From: Melioribacter roseus P3M-2
GTDB taxonomy: Bacteria > Bacteroidota > Ignavibacteria > Ignavibacteriales > Melioribacteraceae
Reading direction: 5' to 3'
DNA length: 64,000 nucleotides
Assembly (NCBI RefSeq): GCF_000279145.1
Contig: NC_018178.1
Span: 1,860,001-1,924,000, forward strand
Shown: piece by piece, positions 8,319 through 16,564 of the stretch
Layout of the letters: each line of letters opens with the position of its first letter
Numbering within the stretch: position 1 is the first letter of the stretch
The notes under the pieces: generated by a model
What the model was told of the DNA's origin: nothing
Databases searched by the model: none
The model's input: the letters and a program-made list of their open reading frames with translations, nothing else
Position numbers and translations under genes: made by a program

Positions 8319-11258
8319 ATGAAAGTATTTAAGTTTTTAATTGCTATAATATTCGCGAGCTCTCTTTGCGTTATAGCTCAGAACAAACTTACCGATTTTG
8401 TGAATCCGTTTGTCGGTACGGACGGGCACGGTCATACTTATCCTGGCGCTTCGTTGCCTTTCGGAATGGTTCAGCTGAGTCCCGATACGGATACCGAGGG
8501 ATGGGACTGGTGCTCGGGATATCATTATTCGGATAACTCTCTAATCGGTTTCAGTCACACTCATTTGAGCGGCACAGGCTGCGCGGATTACGGCGATATT
8601 TTATTTATGCCAACAACGGGCGAACTGAAATTAGAACCTGGCTCGAAAGACGATCCCGACTCGGGGTATCGATCGCGTTTTAAACATGAATCCGAAAAAG
8701 CCTCGCCCGGGTACTATTCCGTATTTTTGGAAGACTATAAAATTAATGTGGAATTGACAGTTACAAAGAGAGCTGGCTATCACAAATATGTTTTTCCGGA
8801 ATCGGAAAATTCTCATATCCTTATCGATCTTGCGCATGGAATTCAGGACAGAGTAATCGATTCAAAATTAATCGTTGTTAACGATACGACAGTTAAAGGA
8901 TACAGAAGATCGGCAGGTTGGGCCAAAGATCATACAGTCTATTTCTATGCGGTTTTCTCCAAGCCTTTCGAATCCCGCTCTGTTTTTAAGAACGACAAGC
9001 CGGTAAATAATAAAGAAGCTGCGGGTAAAAACGTAAAAGCCGCTTTTCATTTTCGAACCAATCCTAACGAACCGGTATATGTTAAAGTCGGAATTTCACA
9101 TACGAGTCTGGAAGGGGCGGAAAAAAATCTTAAGTCCGAAATTAATCAAAGGGATTTTGATAGTATTAAAAAACAGGCTGAAGCCGAATGGGAAAATCGA
9201 CTGTCTTCGATTGTCATTGAAGATTCGGACGCGACTAAAAAAAGAATATTTTATACGGCTCTTTATCATGCTTTCCTGAGCCCGAATATTCTCTCCGACG
9301 TCGACGGCAGTTATATCGGTATGGACGGTAAAATTCATCACGAAGAAAATTTTACTCTCTATACGGTTTTTTCTCTATGGGATACTTTCAGAGCGCTTCA
9401 TCCGTTATTTACGATAATTGCTCCCAAAGAAAATGTCGACATGATAAATTCGATGTTGCGCAAATACGAGGAAAGCGGTCAACTGCCAATCTGGGAACTG
9501 GCGTCGAACGAAACCGGAACAATGATAGGTTATCATTCGATACCAGTAATTGCGGATGCCATAATTAAAAATTTGCCGGGCATTAACAATGAGCTTGCCT
9601 TAAAAGCTATGAAGCGCTCGGCAATGTCCGACGCAAGAGGACTCAACGCTTACAAAGAGATGGGTTATATTCCTTCAGACCATGAGCACGAAAGCGTATC
9701 CAAAACGCTCGAGTATTCGTATGATGACTGGTGTATTGCGCAGGTTGCCAATGTAACGGGGGATAAAGATGCCGTTCGTTATTATCTCGAACGTTCAAAA
9801 TACTACGTTAATCTTTTTGACCCCGTAACGCGATTTTTCAGACCTAAGAAAAACGGCAAATGGGTTTCTCCCTTTGACCCGTATGTAGTCAGTAGAGATT
9901 ATACCGAGGCAAATTCATGGCAGTATAGCTTCTTTGCGCCTCACGATGTGAACGGCTTGATTGATCTTTTCGGAGGAGATGAAAACTTTGACAAGAGACT
10001 TGATGAACTTTTCAATGCTGATACGAAATTAAAAGGACGGCATCAACCGGATATTTCGGGACTAATAGGACAATACGCTCACGGCAACGAACCGAGTCAT
10101 CATATTGCATATCTTTATAACTATATTGGCAAGCCGTATAAAACCCAGGAAATTGTAAATAGAATCCTCAATACGTTATATACAGATAAACCCGACGGCT
10201 TAAGCGGAAATGAAGATTGTGGGCAGATGTCGGCGTGGTATGTTTTGAGCAGTCTCGGATTTTATCCTGTTTGCCCGGGTCAGGATCAATACATAATCGG
10301 CAAACCGCACTTTGAAAAAGCCGTAATAAATCTTGAAAACGGAAATTCCTTTGTAATCAAAACCCAAAATCTATCCGACCGAAATATTTATATCGGCTCG
10401 GCAAAATTAAACGGTTCGTACCATGCCGCATCGTACATAACACATAAAGACATAATTAATGGAGGAAACATTGTTTTTGAAATGGTAGGCGAGCCTACGA
10501 ACTGGGGATTTGATAAAGTCGACAGACCGCAATCTTATGTGGACTTGGAATTTATTCCTATTCCGTTTATTAAAAGCGGCGAAAAAGTATTCAAAGGAGA
10601 GACGGTTGTTGAATTGGAAAGCATCGACGGAGCGGAAATTTATTATGTCCTCGATAGCAACGATCCTAAAACTAACGGCTTGTTATATAACGAACCGATA
10701 ATAGTTAATAACTCTACCCTGCTGAAATTTGTTTCGAGTAAAGACGGTATATTTAGTAAAGTAGTAACTTCCGAATTTCACAAAGTGCCGACCAATTGGG
10801 ATATTCATTATAATACTATGTATGATCCTCCATATACTGGAGGAGGCAAATGGGGGTTGATAGACGGTATAAGAGGAAATGAAAACTTCAATTCGGATGC
10901 GTGGCAGGGCTATGAAGGAAAAAATCTGAATGTCGTTATTGATCTGGGAAATGCAGAAAAGATTAATGAATTATCGATAAATTTTCTTCAGAATATCGGT
11001 TCGTGGATTTTCCTTCCTGAAAAAGTCGAATTTTATTTGTCGCTCGACGGAAAGAATTTTGTGAAGGTTTATAGCGCGGAATATAAACTGACCGAGTATG
11101 ATAAGTTTGAAGGGATTAAACATTTCGGTACGAAACTCTTAAATAAAGAAGCCAGGTATATTAAAATTATCGGAAAAAATATAGGAGTGTGTCCCTCGTG
11201 GCACCCCGGAGCCGGCGGTAAAGCCTGGATTTTTGTCGACGAAATAAACATTAATTGA
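8319..11258 (+). CDS. GH92 alpha-mannosidase with appended discoidin-like domain
   Basis: Calcium-dependent inverting exo-alpha-mannosidase, a family that trims alpha-linked mannose from N-glycans and mannans. The 979-residue product starts with a signal peptide (cleavage near VIA-QN) and the hallmark FVNPFVGTDGHGHTYPGA. The conserved motifs GNEPSHH (about 589-595) and GNEDCGQMSAWY (about 630-641) are intact. After the catalytic part (about 1-745) come a chitobiase-C-like segment and a discoidin-like module ending VCPSWHPGAGGKAWIFVDE, nearly the same as the end of the GH20 protein. Canonical GH92 enzymes are about 730-760 residues, so the tail is an addition. Exact linkage specificity cannot be read from the sequence. 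Confidence 0.93.
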   Translation: MKVFKFLIAIIFASSLCVIAQNKLTDFVNPFVGTDGHGHTYPGASLPFGMVQLSPDTDTEGWDWCSGYHYSDNSLIGFSHTHLSGTGCADYGDILFMPTTGELKLEPGSKDDPDSGYRSRFKHESEKASPGYYSVFLEDYKINVELTVTKRAGYHKYVFPESENSHILIDLAHGIQDRVIDSKLIVVNDTTVKGYRRSAGWAKDHTVYFYAVFSKPFESRSVFKNDKPVNNKEAAGKNVKAAFHFRTNPNEPVYVKVGISHTSLEGAEKNLKSEINQRDFDSIKKQAEAEWENRLSSIVIEDSDATKKRIFYTALYHAFLSPNILSDVDGSYIGMDGKIHHEENFTLYTVFSLWDTFRALHPLFTIIAPKENVDMINSMLRKYEESGQLPIWELASNETGTMIGYHSIPVIADAIIKNLPGINNELALKAMKRSAMSDARGLNAYKEMGYIPSDHEHESVSKTLEYSYDDWCIAQVANVTGDKDAVRYYLERSKYYVNLFDPVTRFFRPKKNGKWVSPFDPYVVSRDYTEANSWQYSFFAPHDVNGLIDLFGGDENFDKRLDELFNADTKLKGRHQPDISGLIGQYAHGNEPSHHIAYLYNYIGKPYKTQEIVNRILNTLYTDKPDGLSGNEDCGQMSAWYVLSSLGFYPVCPGQDQYIIGKPHFEKAVINLENGNSFVIKTQNLSDRNIYIGSAKLNGSYHAASYITHKDIINGGNIVFEMVGEPTNWGFDKVDRPQSYVDLEFIPIPFIKSGEKVFKGETVVELESIDGAEIYYVLDSNDPKTNGLLYNEPIIVNNSTLLKFVSSKDGIFSKVVTSEFHKVPTNWDIHYNTMYDPPYTGGGKWGLIDGIRGNENFNSDAWQGYEGKNLNVVIDLGNAEKINELSINFLQNIGSWIFLPEKVEFYLSLDGKNFVKVYSAEYKLTEYDKFEGIKHFGTKLLNKEARYIKIIGKNIGVCPSWHPGAGGKAWIFVDEININ

Positions 11259-11318
11259 CGCTTGTATTTGGCGGTAATATGTATTATTTATATAGTTTAA
11301 TTTAATAGGAACAAAAGA

Positions 11319-12500
11319 ATGAGAAGTAAAAAATTGATTTCGTTCCATGCGAGAGTAGTCAAGGACATTAACGAGCAGCTTGTTCTGAAATTAATTCAGG
11401 AAAATGAAATAATTGCCAGTTCCGATCTGGCAAAAATTACCGGCATGAGACCTTCGACCATATTCAATATCTTAAAAGAACTATCGGCTAAATCTTTTGT
11501 CCTTTTCTATGGGAAAGGAGATTCGACGAGTAAGGGCGGAAAAAAGCCGTATATGTGGACTCTCAATAAAGACGCCGCTTATGTAATAGGATTAGACATC
11601 GAAGTAGGCGAGATGTCTCTGGTTGTTCTCAATTTCAAAGGAGAACTGATTTATAAACGAAATATTAAAATAGATACTGTCAATACTGTCGATGAGTTGG
11701 CGGATGGCATCATAACCGCCATAAATCTCGCCATAGATGATAATAAACTCGAACATTCAAAAATACTCGGCGTCGGTATAGCGTTCGCCGGTATTGTCGA
11801 TTGCCGTAGAGGGGTGGTTGTTATGTCGAGTATTCTACCCGATCTGAACTTTAATCTGCTCGAAAAACTGAATGTATTTCCCTTTAAGATATTACTGGAA
11901 AACAATGCAAACGCGGTTGCCGTTGGATACAAATGGAAAAACAACGTTAAAGCAAGAAAAAATTATTTGACAATTCTGATTGAGATCGATAAGCATGTAA
12001 GCGGTCTTGGAATTGGGATTGTAATAAACGGCGAATTATACAGAGGCTCGTCGTATTGCGCGGGCGAGCTATATCCGCATCTGCCTACGCTGAAAGAAAT
12101 ATTGGCATCATACAGGAGCCGTTTTCCCGAGGGCAAAATACTGAAAAATTATATGAATTCGTTTGACTCGATTGATATCGAGTTGGTGCTTCAAGCGGCT
12201 AAAGAAGGAGATGAAATTGCCAGACTGATCTTCTCGAAAATTGGCAGTATTGTGGGACAAACAATAGCTCCAGCGGTTTCGCTGTTGAATCCTGACATGC
12301 TTATACTCACAGGCGTAGTTTCGGAACTAGAGGAAATCATTGTGGACTCCGTTCGAAAAGAGATAGAAATGAGGGTGATCTCTATTACAAGCAATGCGCT
12401 CGATATAGTTGTAGACAGGTATCATCAATTCTCAGTAGCAGTGGGAGCTGCATCACTTGTATTGGAGAATTTTTTCAAACTCCCGGTTGTTAAACAATAA
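11319..12500 (+). CDS. ROK-family transcriptional repressor of the glycan locus
   Basis: A 393-residue regulator with an N-terminal winged helix-turn-helix (about residues 18-75, ASSDLAKITGMRPSTIFNIL) and a sugar-kinase-like ROK domain (LGVGIAFAGIVD, then LLENNANAVAVG, which resembles the ENDANA motif). The usual ROK zinc-binding CxCGxxGC motif is absent; its place is taken by GSSYCAGELYPHLP. It therefore probably binds a sugar ligand without zinc and without kinase activity. By family analogy (NagC, Mlc, XylR) it represses its own locus until an inducer sugar appears. It lies between GH92 and the second symporter. The palindrome at 3748-3772 is the natural operator candidate. Confidence 0.88.
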   Translation: MRSKKLISFHARVVKDINEQLVLKLIQENEIIASSDLAKITGMRPSTIFNILKELSAKSFVLFYGKGDSTSKGGKKPYMWTLNKDAAYVIGLDIEVGEMSLVVLNFKGELIYKRNIKIDTVNTVDELADGIITAINLAIDDNKLEHSKILGVGIAFAGIVDCRRGVVVMSSILPDLNFNLLEKLNVFPFKILLENNANAVAVGYKWKNNVKARKNYLTILIEIDKHVSGLGIGIVINGELYRGSSYCAGELYPHLPTLKEILASYRSRFPEGKILKNYMNSFDSIDIELVLQAAKEGDEIARLIFSKIGSIVGQTIAPAVSLLNPDMLILTGVVSELEEIIVDSVRKEIEMRVISITSNALDIVVDRYHQFSVAVGAASLVLENFFKLPVVKQ

Positions 12501-12509
12501 CGTCAATCG

Positions 12510-14390
12510 ATGCATACTTTAAATATTGCCGACATAGCAATTATTTTGATTTATTTTCTGATAGTATTTTCAATCGCATTTTATTATTCCAGAAAGGCAG
12601 TAAAGAATACAGGCGAGTTTTTTCTTTCCGGCAGAAATCTACCGTGGTATATCGCGGGCACGGCAATGGTTGCCACTACCTTTGCAGCCGATACTCCACT
12701 GGCCGTTACCGAATTAGTAGCTAAAAACGGTATATCGGGCAACTGGATTTGGTGGAATATGGCTATCGGCAGTATGTTGACCGTCTTCTTTTTTGCTCGC
12801 CTGTGGCGTCGCGCGCATATAATGACAGATGTGGAATTTATCGAACTCCGGTATGATGGCAAAGCCGCCGCAGCTCTGAGGGGGTTTAAAGCTCTATACC
12901 TCGGATTTTTTATGAATATTATAGTGCTCGGCTGGGTGCATAAAGCGATGGAAAAAATATTTACTGTGGTGTTTCCTCAGTTCGATCCTTTTATACTTGT
13001 TTCAGTAGCTGCAATTATTATCGGAATCTACACGGCAGCTTCCGGTTTGTTGGGAACGGCAAGAACGGACAGCTTTCAGTTTGTTTTTGCAATGATCGGA
13101 TGTATTATATTAGCCGTTATAGTTGTATCGTTGCCTGCGGTAGGCGGTATGTCGGAATTGAAAGAAAAAATCTCGCCGCAAGTAATATCGTTTTTGCCTA
13201 AAATCGGTAGCGGTGAAGCGGTAAGCGGCATATTTTCAATTTCCCTCGGATCGTTTTTCGCTTACGTCGGTTTGCAATGGTGGGCTAGCTGGTATCCCGG
13301 CGCAGACCCGGGCGGAGGGGGATATATAGCTCAACGTATGATGTCTGCAAAGGATGAAAAGCATAGCCTTTTTGCAACGTTATGGTTCACTATAGCTCAT
13401 TATGCAATAAGGCCCTGGCCGTGGATTCTGGTTGCTTTGGCGGCATTGGTAATTTTACCTCGTACTGATAATCTGGAAAGCCTGAAAATGCAGAATCCCG
13501 AAATTTTCGAGAAAGTCGTTCAGGCATATAATTCGAACGAGAACATAAATTCGCTTCGATTTTCAGAATCTCCCGAATTTATCAACATGTATGAAATTTA
13601 TGAAAATACGGTAGACCCGGGCATTATGTATCCGAAACTGATGGTTCGATATTTGCCTGCAGGTCTGCTCGGATTGCTCATTGCAGTCTTTCTTGCCGCA
13701 TATATGTCGACGATTGCTTCCCAGCTTAATTGGGGTACCTCGTATATTATTAATGATTTTTACAGGAGATTTATTGCAAGAGATGCCGGTGAAAAACATT
13801 ACGTAATAATATCGCGCTTAAGCATTATCATTCTCACTATTTTTTCGCTTCTGCTTACCAAATATTTTATGTCTACAATTTCAGGAGCATGGGAATTCAT
13901 ATTGAATGCAAGCGCAGGAATCGGAGCTGTTCTGATACTGCGTTGGTATTGGTGGAGGGTAAACGCATGGTCGGAAATATCGGCCATGGTAGCTCCGTTA
14001 TTTATTTATCCGTTTGTTAAATATTACCTTGGGATATCTTCTCCGATGTCGCTTTTCCCGATAGTTTTAATTACAACGATAGTATGGTTGATTGTAACTT
14101 ATTCTACAAGACCCGTTAATCGCAAAAAGTTATTTGAGTTTTACGAAAAAACCGAGCCGGGCGGAATCGGATGGAAAAAAATTACGGATGAAATGGGAAT
14201 TAAACAATCGGGCGGAATCTTTGTAAGATTGTTCGTGAATTGGTTGACGGGAATTGCAGTCGTGTATTCGTTTTTATTCGGGACGGGCGCTTTGATCTTC
14301 CAGAATTATTTTAAGGGCTTCCTGCTTCTTTTAGTAAGCCTGGGAGGCGCCATAGTAATTTATTATAATCTGAAAAAAAATCGGCTTTGA
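12510..14390 (+). CDS. Sodium:solute symporter (SSS family), second in locus
   Basis: A 626-residue Na+-coupled transporter with about 14 hydrophobic segments. The N-terminus shows the SSS hallmarks FFLSGRNLPWYIAG and GTAMVATTFAADTPL. It is only distantly similar to the first symporter (3844-5778), so the two probably import different products of the same glycan, for example mannose versus fucose or amino sugar (inference). It starts 9 bp after the ROK gene and is the last gene of the plus-strand run. The following 83 bp contain an imperfect GCATCA/TGATGC inverted repeat but no clear terminator. Confidence 0.87.
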   Translation: MHTLNIADIAIILIYFLIVFSIAFYYSRKAVKNTGEFFLSGRNLPWYIAGTAMVATTFAADTPLAVTELVAKNGISGNWIWWNMAIGSMLTVFFFARLWRRAHIMTDVEFIELRYDGKAAAALRGFKALYLGFFMNIIVLGWVHKAMEKIFTVVFPQFDPFILVSVAAIIIGIYTAASGLLGTARTDSFQFVFAMIGCIILAVIVVSLPAVGGMSELKEKISPQVISFLPKIGSGEAVSGIFSISLGSFFAYVGLQWWASWYPGADPGGGGYIAQRMMSAKDEKHSLFATLWFTIAHYAIRPWPWILVALAALVILPRTDNLESLKMQNPEIFEKVVQAYNSNENINSLRFSESPEFINMYEIYENTVDPGIMYPKLMVRYLPAGLLGLLIAVFLAAYMSTIASQLNWGTSYIINDFYRRFIARDAGEKHYVIISRLSIIILTIFSLLLTKYFMSTISGAWEFILNASAGIGAVLILRWYWWRVNAWSEISAMVAPLFIYPFVKYYLGISSPMSLFPIVLITTIVWLIVTYSTRPVNRKKLFEFYEKTEPGGIGWKKITDEMGIKQSGGIFVRLFVNWLTGIAVVYSFLFGTGALIFQNYFKGFLLLLVSLGGAIVIYYNLKKNRL

Positions 14391-14473
14391 GAAAATTATT
14401 AAATAATCCCCACCCTGCCTGAATCCTTTTTATACTTCACGCATCATACCCCAAAACAAAATTGTGATGCTTT

Positions 14474-14725
14474 ATGATGTCTGCGCAACCCAAAGTTATT
14501 ATTTTCTCTACGCCCACATGCAGTTTTTGCAATGCCGCAAAAAGATATTTCCGCGAAAAAAATATCCGTTTCAAAGATATCGACGTTACTCGGGATCAAG
14601 CCGCTGCTCGAGACATGATGAGGCGCACCGGTCAAACCGGCGTACCCGTAATTTTAATTAATAATCGTCCTGTTGTGGGATTCGATAAACCTAAAATAAA
14701 CCGTTTGTTAAACATAAAAGATTAG
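14474..14725 (+). CDS. Glutaredoxin-family thiol-disulfide protein
   Basis: A small (83 residue) thioredoxin-fold protein. The redox site is C16-S-F-C19 in STPTCSFCNAAK, followed by the cis-proline segment GVPVILINNRPVVGFD that is standard for glutaredoxins. There is no signal peptide, so it acts in the cytoplasm. Two adjacent ATG codons are possible starts. It lies 13 bp upstream of groES and is probably co-transcribed, which suggests a shared protein-repair or redox-stress role (inference). Confidence 0.9.
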   Translation: MMSAQPKVIIFSTPTCSFCNAAKRYFREKNIRFKDIDVTRDQAAARDMMRRTGQTGVPVILINNRPVVGFDKPKINRLLNIKD

Positions 14726-14738
14726 GAGTAGTTGTTCT

Positions 14739-15011
14739 ATGAAAGTAAAACCAATGGACGACAGAGTATTGATCGAACCTGTCGAAGAGGAATCCAAAAC
14801 GCCGTCCGGTATTATTATTCCCGATACGGCGAAAGAAAAACCGATTGTCGGTAAAGTTCTGGCTGTGGGAACCGACGAGGATTTGCGGGAAAATATTAAA
14901 GAAGGCGACCGCGTTCTCTTTGCCAAATATGGCGGAGAGGATATTACAGTCGACGGCAAAGACCTGAAAATTATTCAAAGGTCGGACATCCTTGCCATTA
15001 TAGAAGACTAA
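14739..15011 (+). CDS. groES: Co-chaperonin GroES (Cpn10), without adjacent groEL
   Basis: A complete 90-residue Cpn10 beginning MKVKPMDDRVLIEPVEEE. The mobile loop SGIIIPDTAKEKP and the C-terminal half with VGKVLAVGTD, RVLFAKYGGED and QRSDILAIIED are all present. It caps the GroEL ring during protein folding. The usual groEL partner does not follow: a terminator and a convergent cupin gene come next. I also see no CIRCE inverted repeat upstream. It is either a second groES or the only one with groEL elsewhere. Confidence 0.95.
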   Translation: MKVKPMDDRVLIEPVEEESKTPSGIIIPDTAKEKPIVGKVLAVGTDEDLRENIKEGDRVLFAKYGGEDITVDGKDLKIIQRSDILAIIED

Positions 15012-15038
15012 TAAAATTGCATATGTTCCCTTCCTGAT

Positions 15039-15076
15039 AAAAGCGGTATCGACTCGTCAGTCTTTACCGCTTTTTT
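15039..15076 (+). terminator. Rho-independent terminator after groES
   Basis: Stem AAAAGCGGTA (15039-15048) pairs perfectly with TACCGCTTTT (15065-15074) around a 16-nt loop, and the T run continues to 15076. The 3' arm abuts the stop codon of the convergent cupin gene. The matching A-run on the other strand means it may work in both directions. Confidence 0.8.
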
Positions 15077-15398
15077 AATAAAAAACAGCCAACCAAATTG
15101 TTTCGGTTTCTTCCGATGTCCTTTCGACGCGGTGTTTCAAATGAGCGGGTATTATTAAATAGTCTCCCTCTTTCAGATCGATTTTGCTGCCGTCTTCAAA
15201 ACCGAGCTGCGCCTCCCCTTTTAAAAGGAGTACTAATTCGTTTTCGTCTTGGTCGTACCAGAAATCTTTCTTGCTTTTGTGTCCTTTCGAAATTATTCGT
15301 TCAATCCGAAATTTGTCGGCGCGTAAAATATCCTCGAAAATTTCTTCGGGTATTTTACCGGGAATATTTACGTACAAATTTTTTACTCCGGGCGGCAT
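15075..15398 (-). CDS. Small cupin-domain protein
   Basis: A 107-residue single-domain cupin. The second cupin motif is clear in EGDYLIIPAHLKHRVE (G-D-x-x-x-I-P-x-x-x-x-H), and the first motif is partly visible around WYDQDENELVLLLKGEAQL, with E replacing some of the usual histidines. It has no signal peptide. It is the last gene of the mscS-ThDP enzyme-cupin run, 3 bp after the preceding stop. Function beyond a metal- or ligand-binding beta-barrel cannot be assigned. Confidence 0.75.
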   Translation of the reverse strand: MPPGVKNLYVNIPGKIPEEIFEDILRADKFRIERIISKGHKSKKDFWYDQDENELVLLLKGEAQLGFEDGSKIDLKEGDYLIIPAHLKHRVERTSEETETIWLAVFY

Positions 15399-15401
15399 CT
15401 T

Positions 15402-16564
15402 TTATTCGGGATAATTTACAATTATAATTTTCATTTCGTCTGAAGAGGCGGCTTCATTTAAAACATTGTCGATTTCGAAAAGGTCTTCGGGATTACTGAT
15501 TTGTATTATAAATTTTTCGTAACCGGCGAGAATTCTGAAAAGTATATTTTTGTTGATTAATTGTCCTCCGGTTGCGGATGCCCTTCTATTATAGAAGATT
15601 ACTATTTTTAAGGGAATATTTCTTTGAACGGCTTCTATCAATCCCAAATGTCCGGCAGATATAAAAGCGAAATCTCCGGTTAACGCCCATACATTCTTGA
15701 AGCCTCCTAAATAAGCGCCCAGTGCAAGAGGAATCGAGCCGCCCATGTAGGTAACAATATCGATTGCATTATAAGGGGGGAATGCAAATGCGCTCGACGA
15801 GCCTGTGTCTCCGGTTGTAATGTCTCTTTTTAAGTTTTTGAACACTTCGAAAAACGAAAGGTATTTCGAAGCGCCCGCTTTGACTTTAGGAGTCAAACTT
15901 TCCGGCACGACCGGTAAATCGGGACGCGATACCGCTTCGAGGTTTCCCCCTTCTGTCTTTGTAGTTAAAACCTTATACTGAAATTCCGCAAGCAGGGGAT
16001 GAACAACGTGGAAATAAATATTCCTTTTATATGAAAAATTCTTTTTTAAGTCCGGGCGCGGTTGAAATGCTGTCGATTCGTTAATCGACATTGCGTCAAT
16101 AAGCAGGGCAGTCGGTAGTTTTGTTTTTCCGAAAGTTGATAAGCTGCATTTACGTCGTCGTAAATTTTTGTCTTATCGGTTTTAACGACCGGAATTTTTA
16201 TTGATTTGAGAAACGGATGTATATCGAGAATATTGTCGGAATGTTTTCCCGTATGATCTTCGAACACGAATAAAACCAGACCCGCTGCGGGAGTTGTGTA
16301 GAGAGAATCGGTTATGCTATTAGCGGCTTTCATAACGCCGTGCGCTTTGCAAAGAATTGCGGCGCGCTTTCCCGTAATTGCCGCGCCGTGCGCAATTGTA
16401 TATGCCACTTCTTCGTGATAAGAGATTTTGCCTATTCTGCCGGCAATTTCATTATACGATACGAAAGTTTCTGAAGCTCCGTATCCGGGCACAAAAGTGA
16501 CTACTTCAACGCCGTTGTCGTTGAGCGCCTGTCCGAGAGCTTTATGGATCGGTTGGTTAATCAT
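15402..16564 (-). CDS. Thiamine-diphosphate enzyme (IorA / phosphonopyruvate decarboxylase-like), split by a one-base frameshift
   Basis: Two overlapping frames encode one ThDP enzyme. The 172-residue 5' part is the PYR domain (FVPGYGASE, the catalytic-Glu segment KISYHEEVAYTIAHG, then VFEDHTGKHSDN). The 229-residue 3' part is the ThDP-binding PP domain (GDTGSSSAFAFPPYN, MGGSIPLALGAYLGG, then GDFAFISAGHLG and NRRASATGGQ). Adding one base to the five-base run at 16124-16128 joins them as QLSEK-TKLPTALLIDAM and gives 387 residues, the usual length of two-domain enzymes of this group. The PPYN and NRR-ATGGQ segments resemble indolepyruvate oxidoreductase alpha, but the ferredoxin-like cysteine domain is absent. 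The substrate is probably a 2-oxo acid (inference). The start overlaps the mscS stop (ATGA). Confidence 0.75.

Noticed and set aside
14391-14473. CIRCE or heat-shock element before grx-groES
   Set aside because: No TTAGCACTC/GAGTGCTAA pair; only a weak GCATCA/TGATGC repeat is present.
16046-16128. Programmed -1 frameshifting in the ThDP gene
   Set aside because: The coding-strand run GGAAAAACAAAAC allows slippage, but there is no canonical heptamer in frame or downstream pseudoknot, and two other genes show the same one-base homopolymer loss, so a sequencing error is simpler.
15402-16564. Two separate subunits (alpha and beta, as in ComDE)
   Set aside because: The 46-bp overlap, the unnatural ends in both frames and the clean fusion after one added base favour a single polypeptide.
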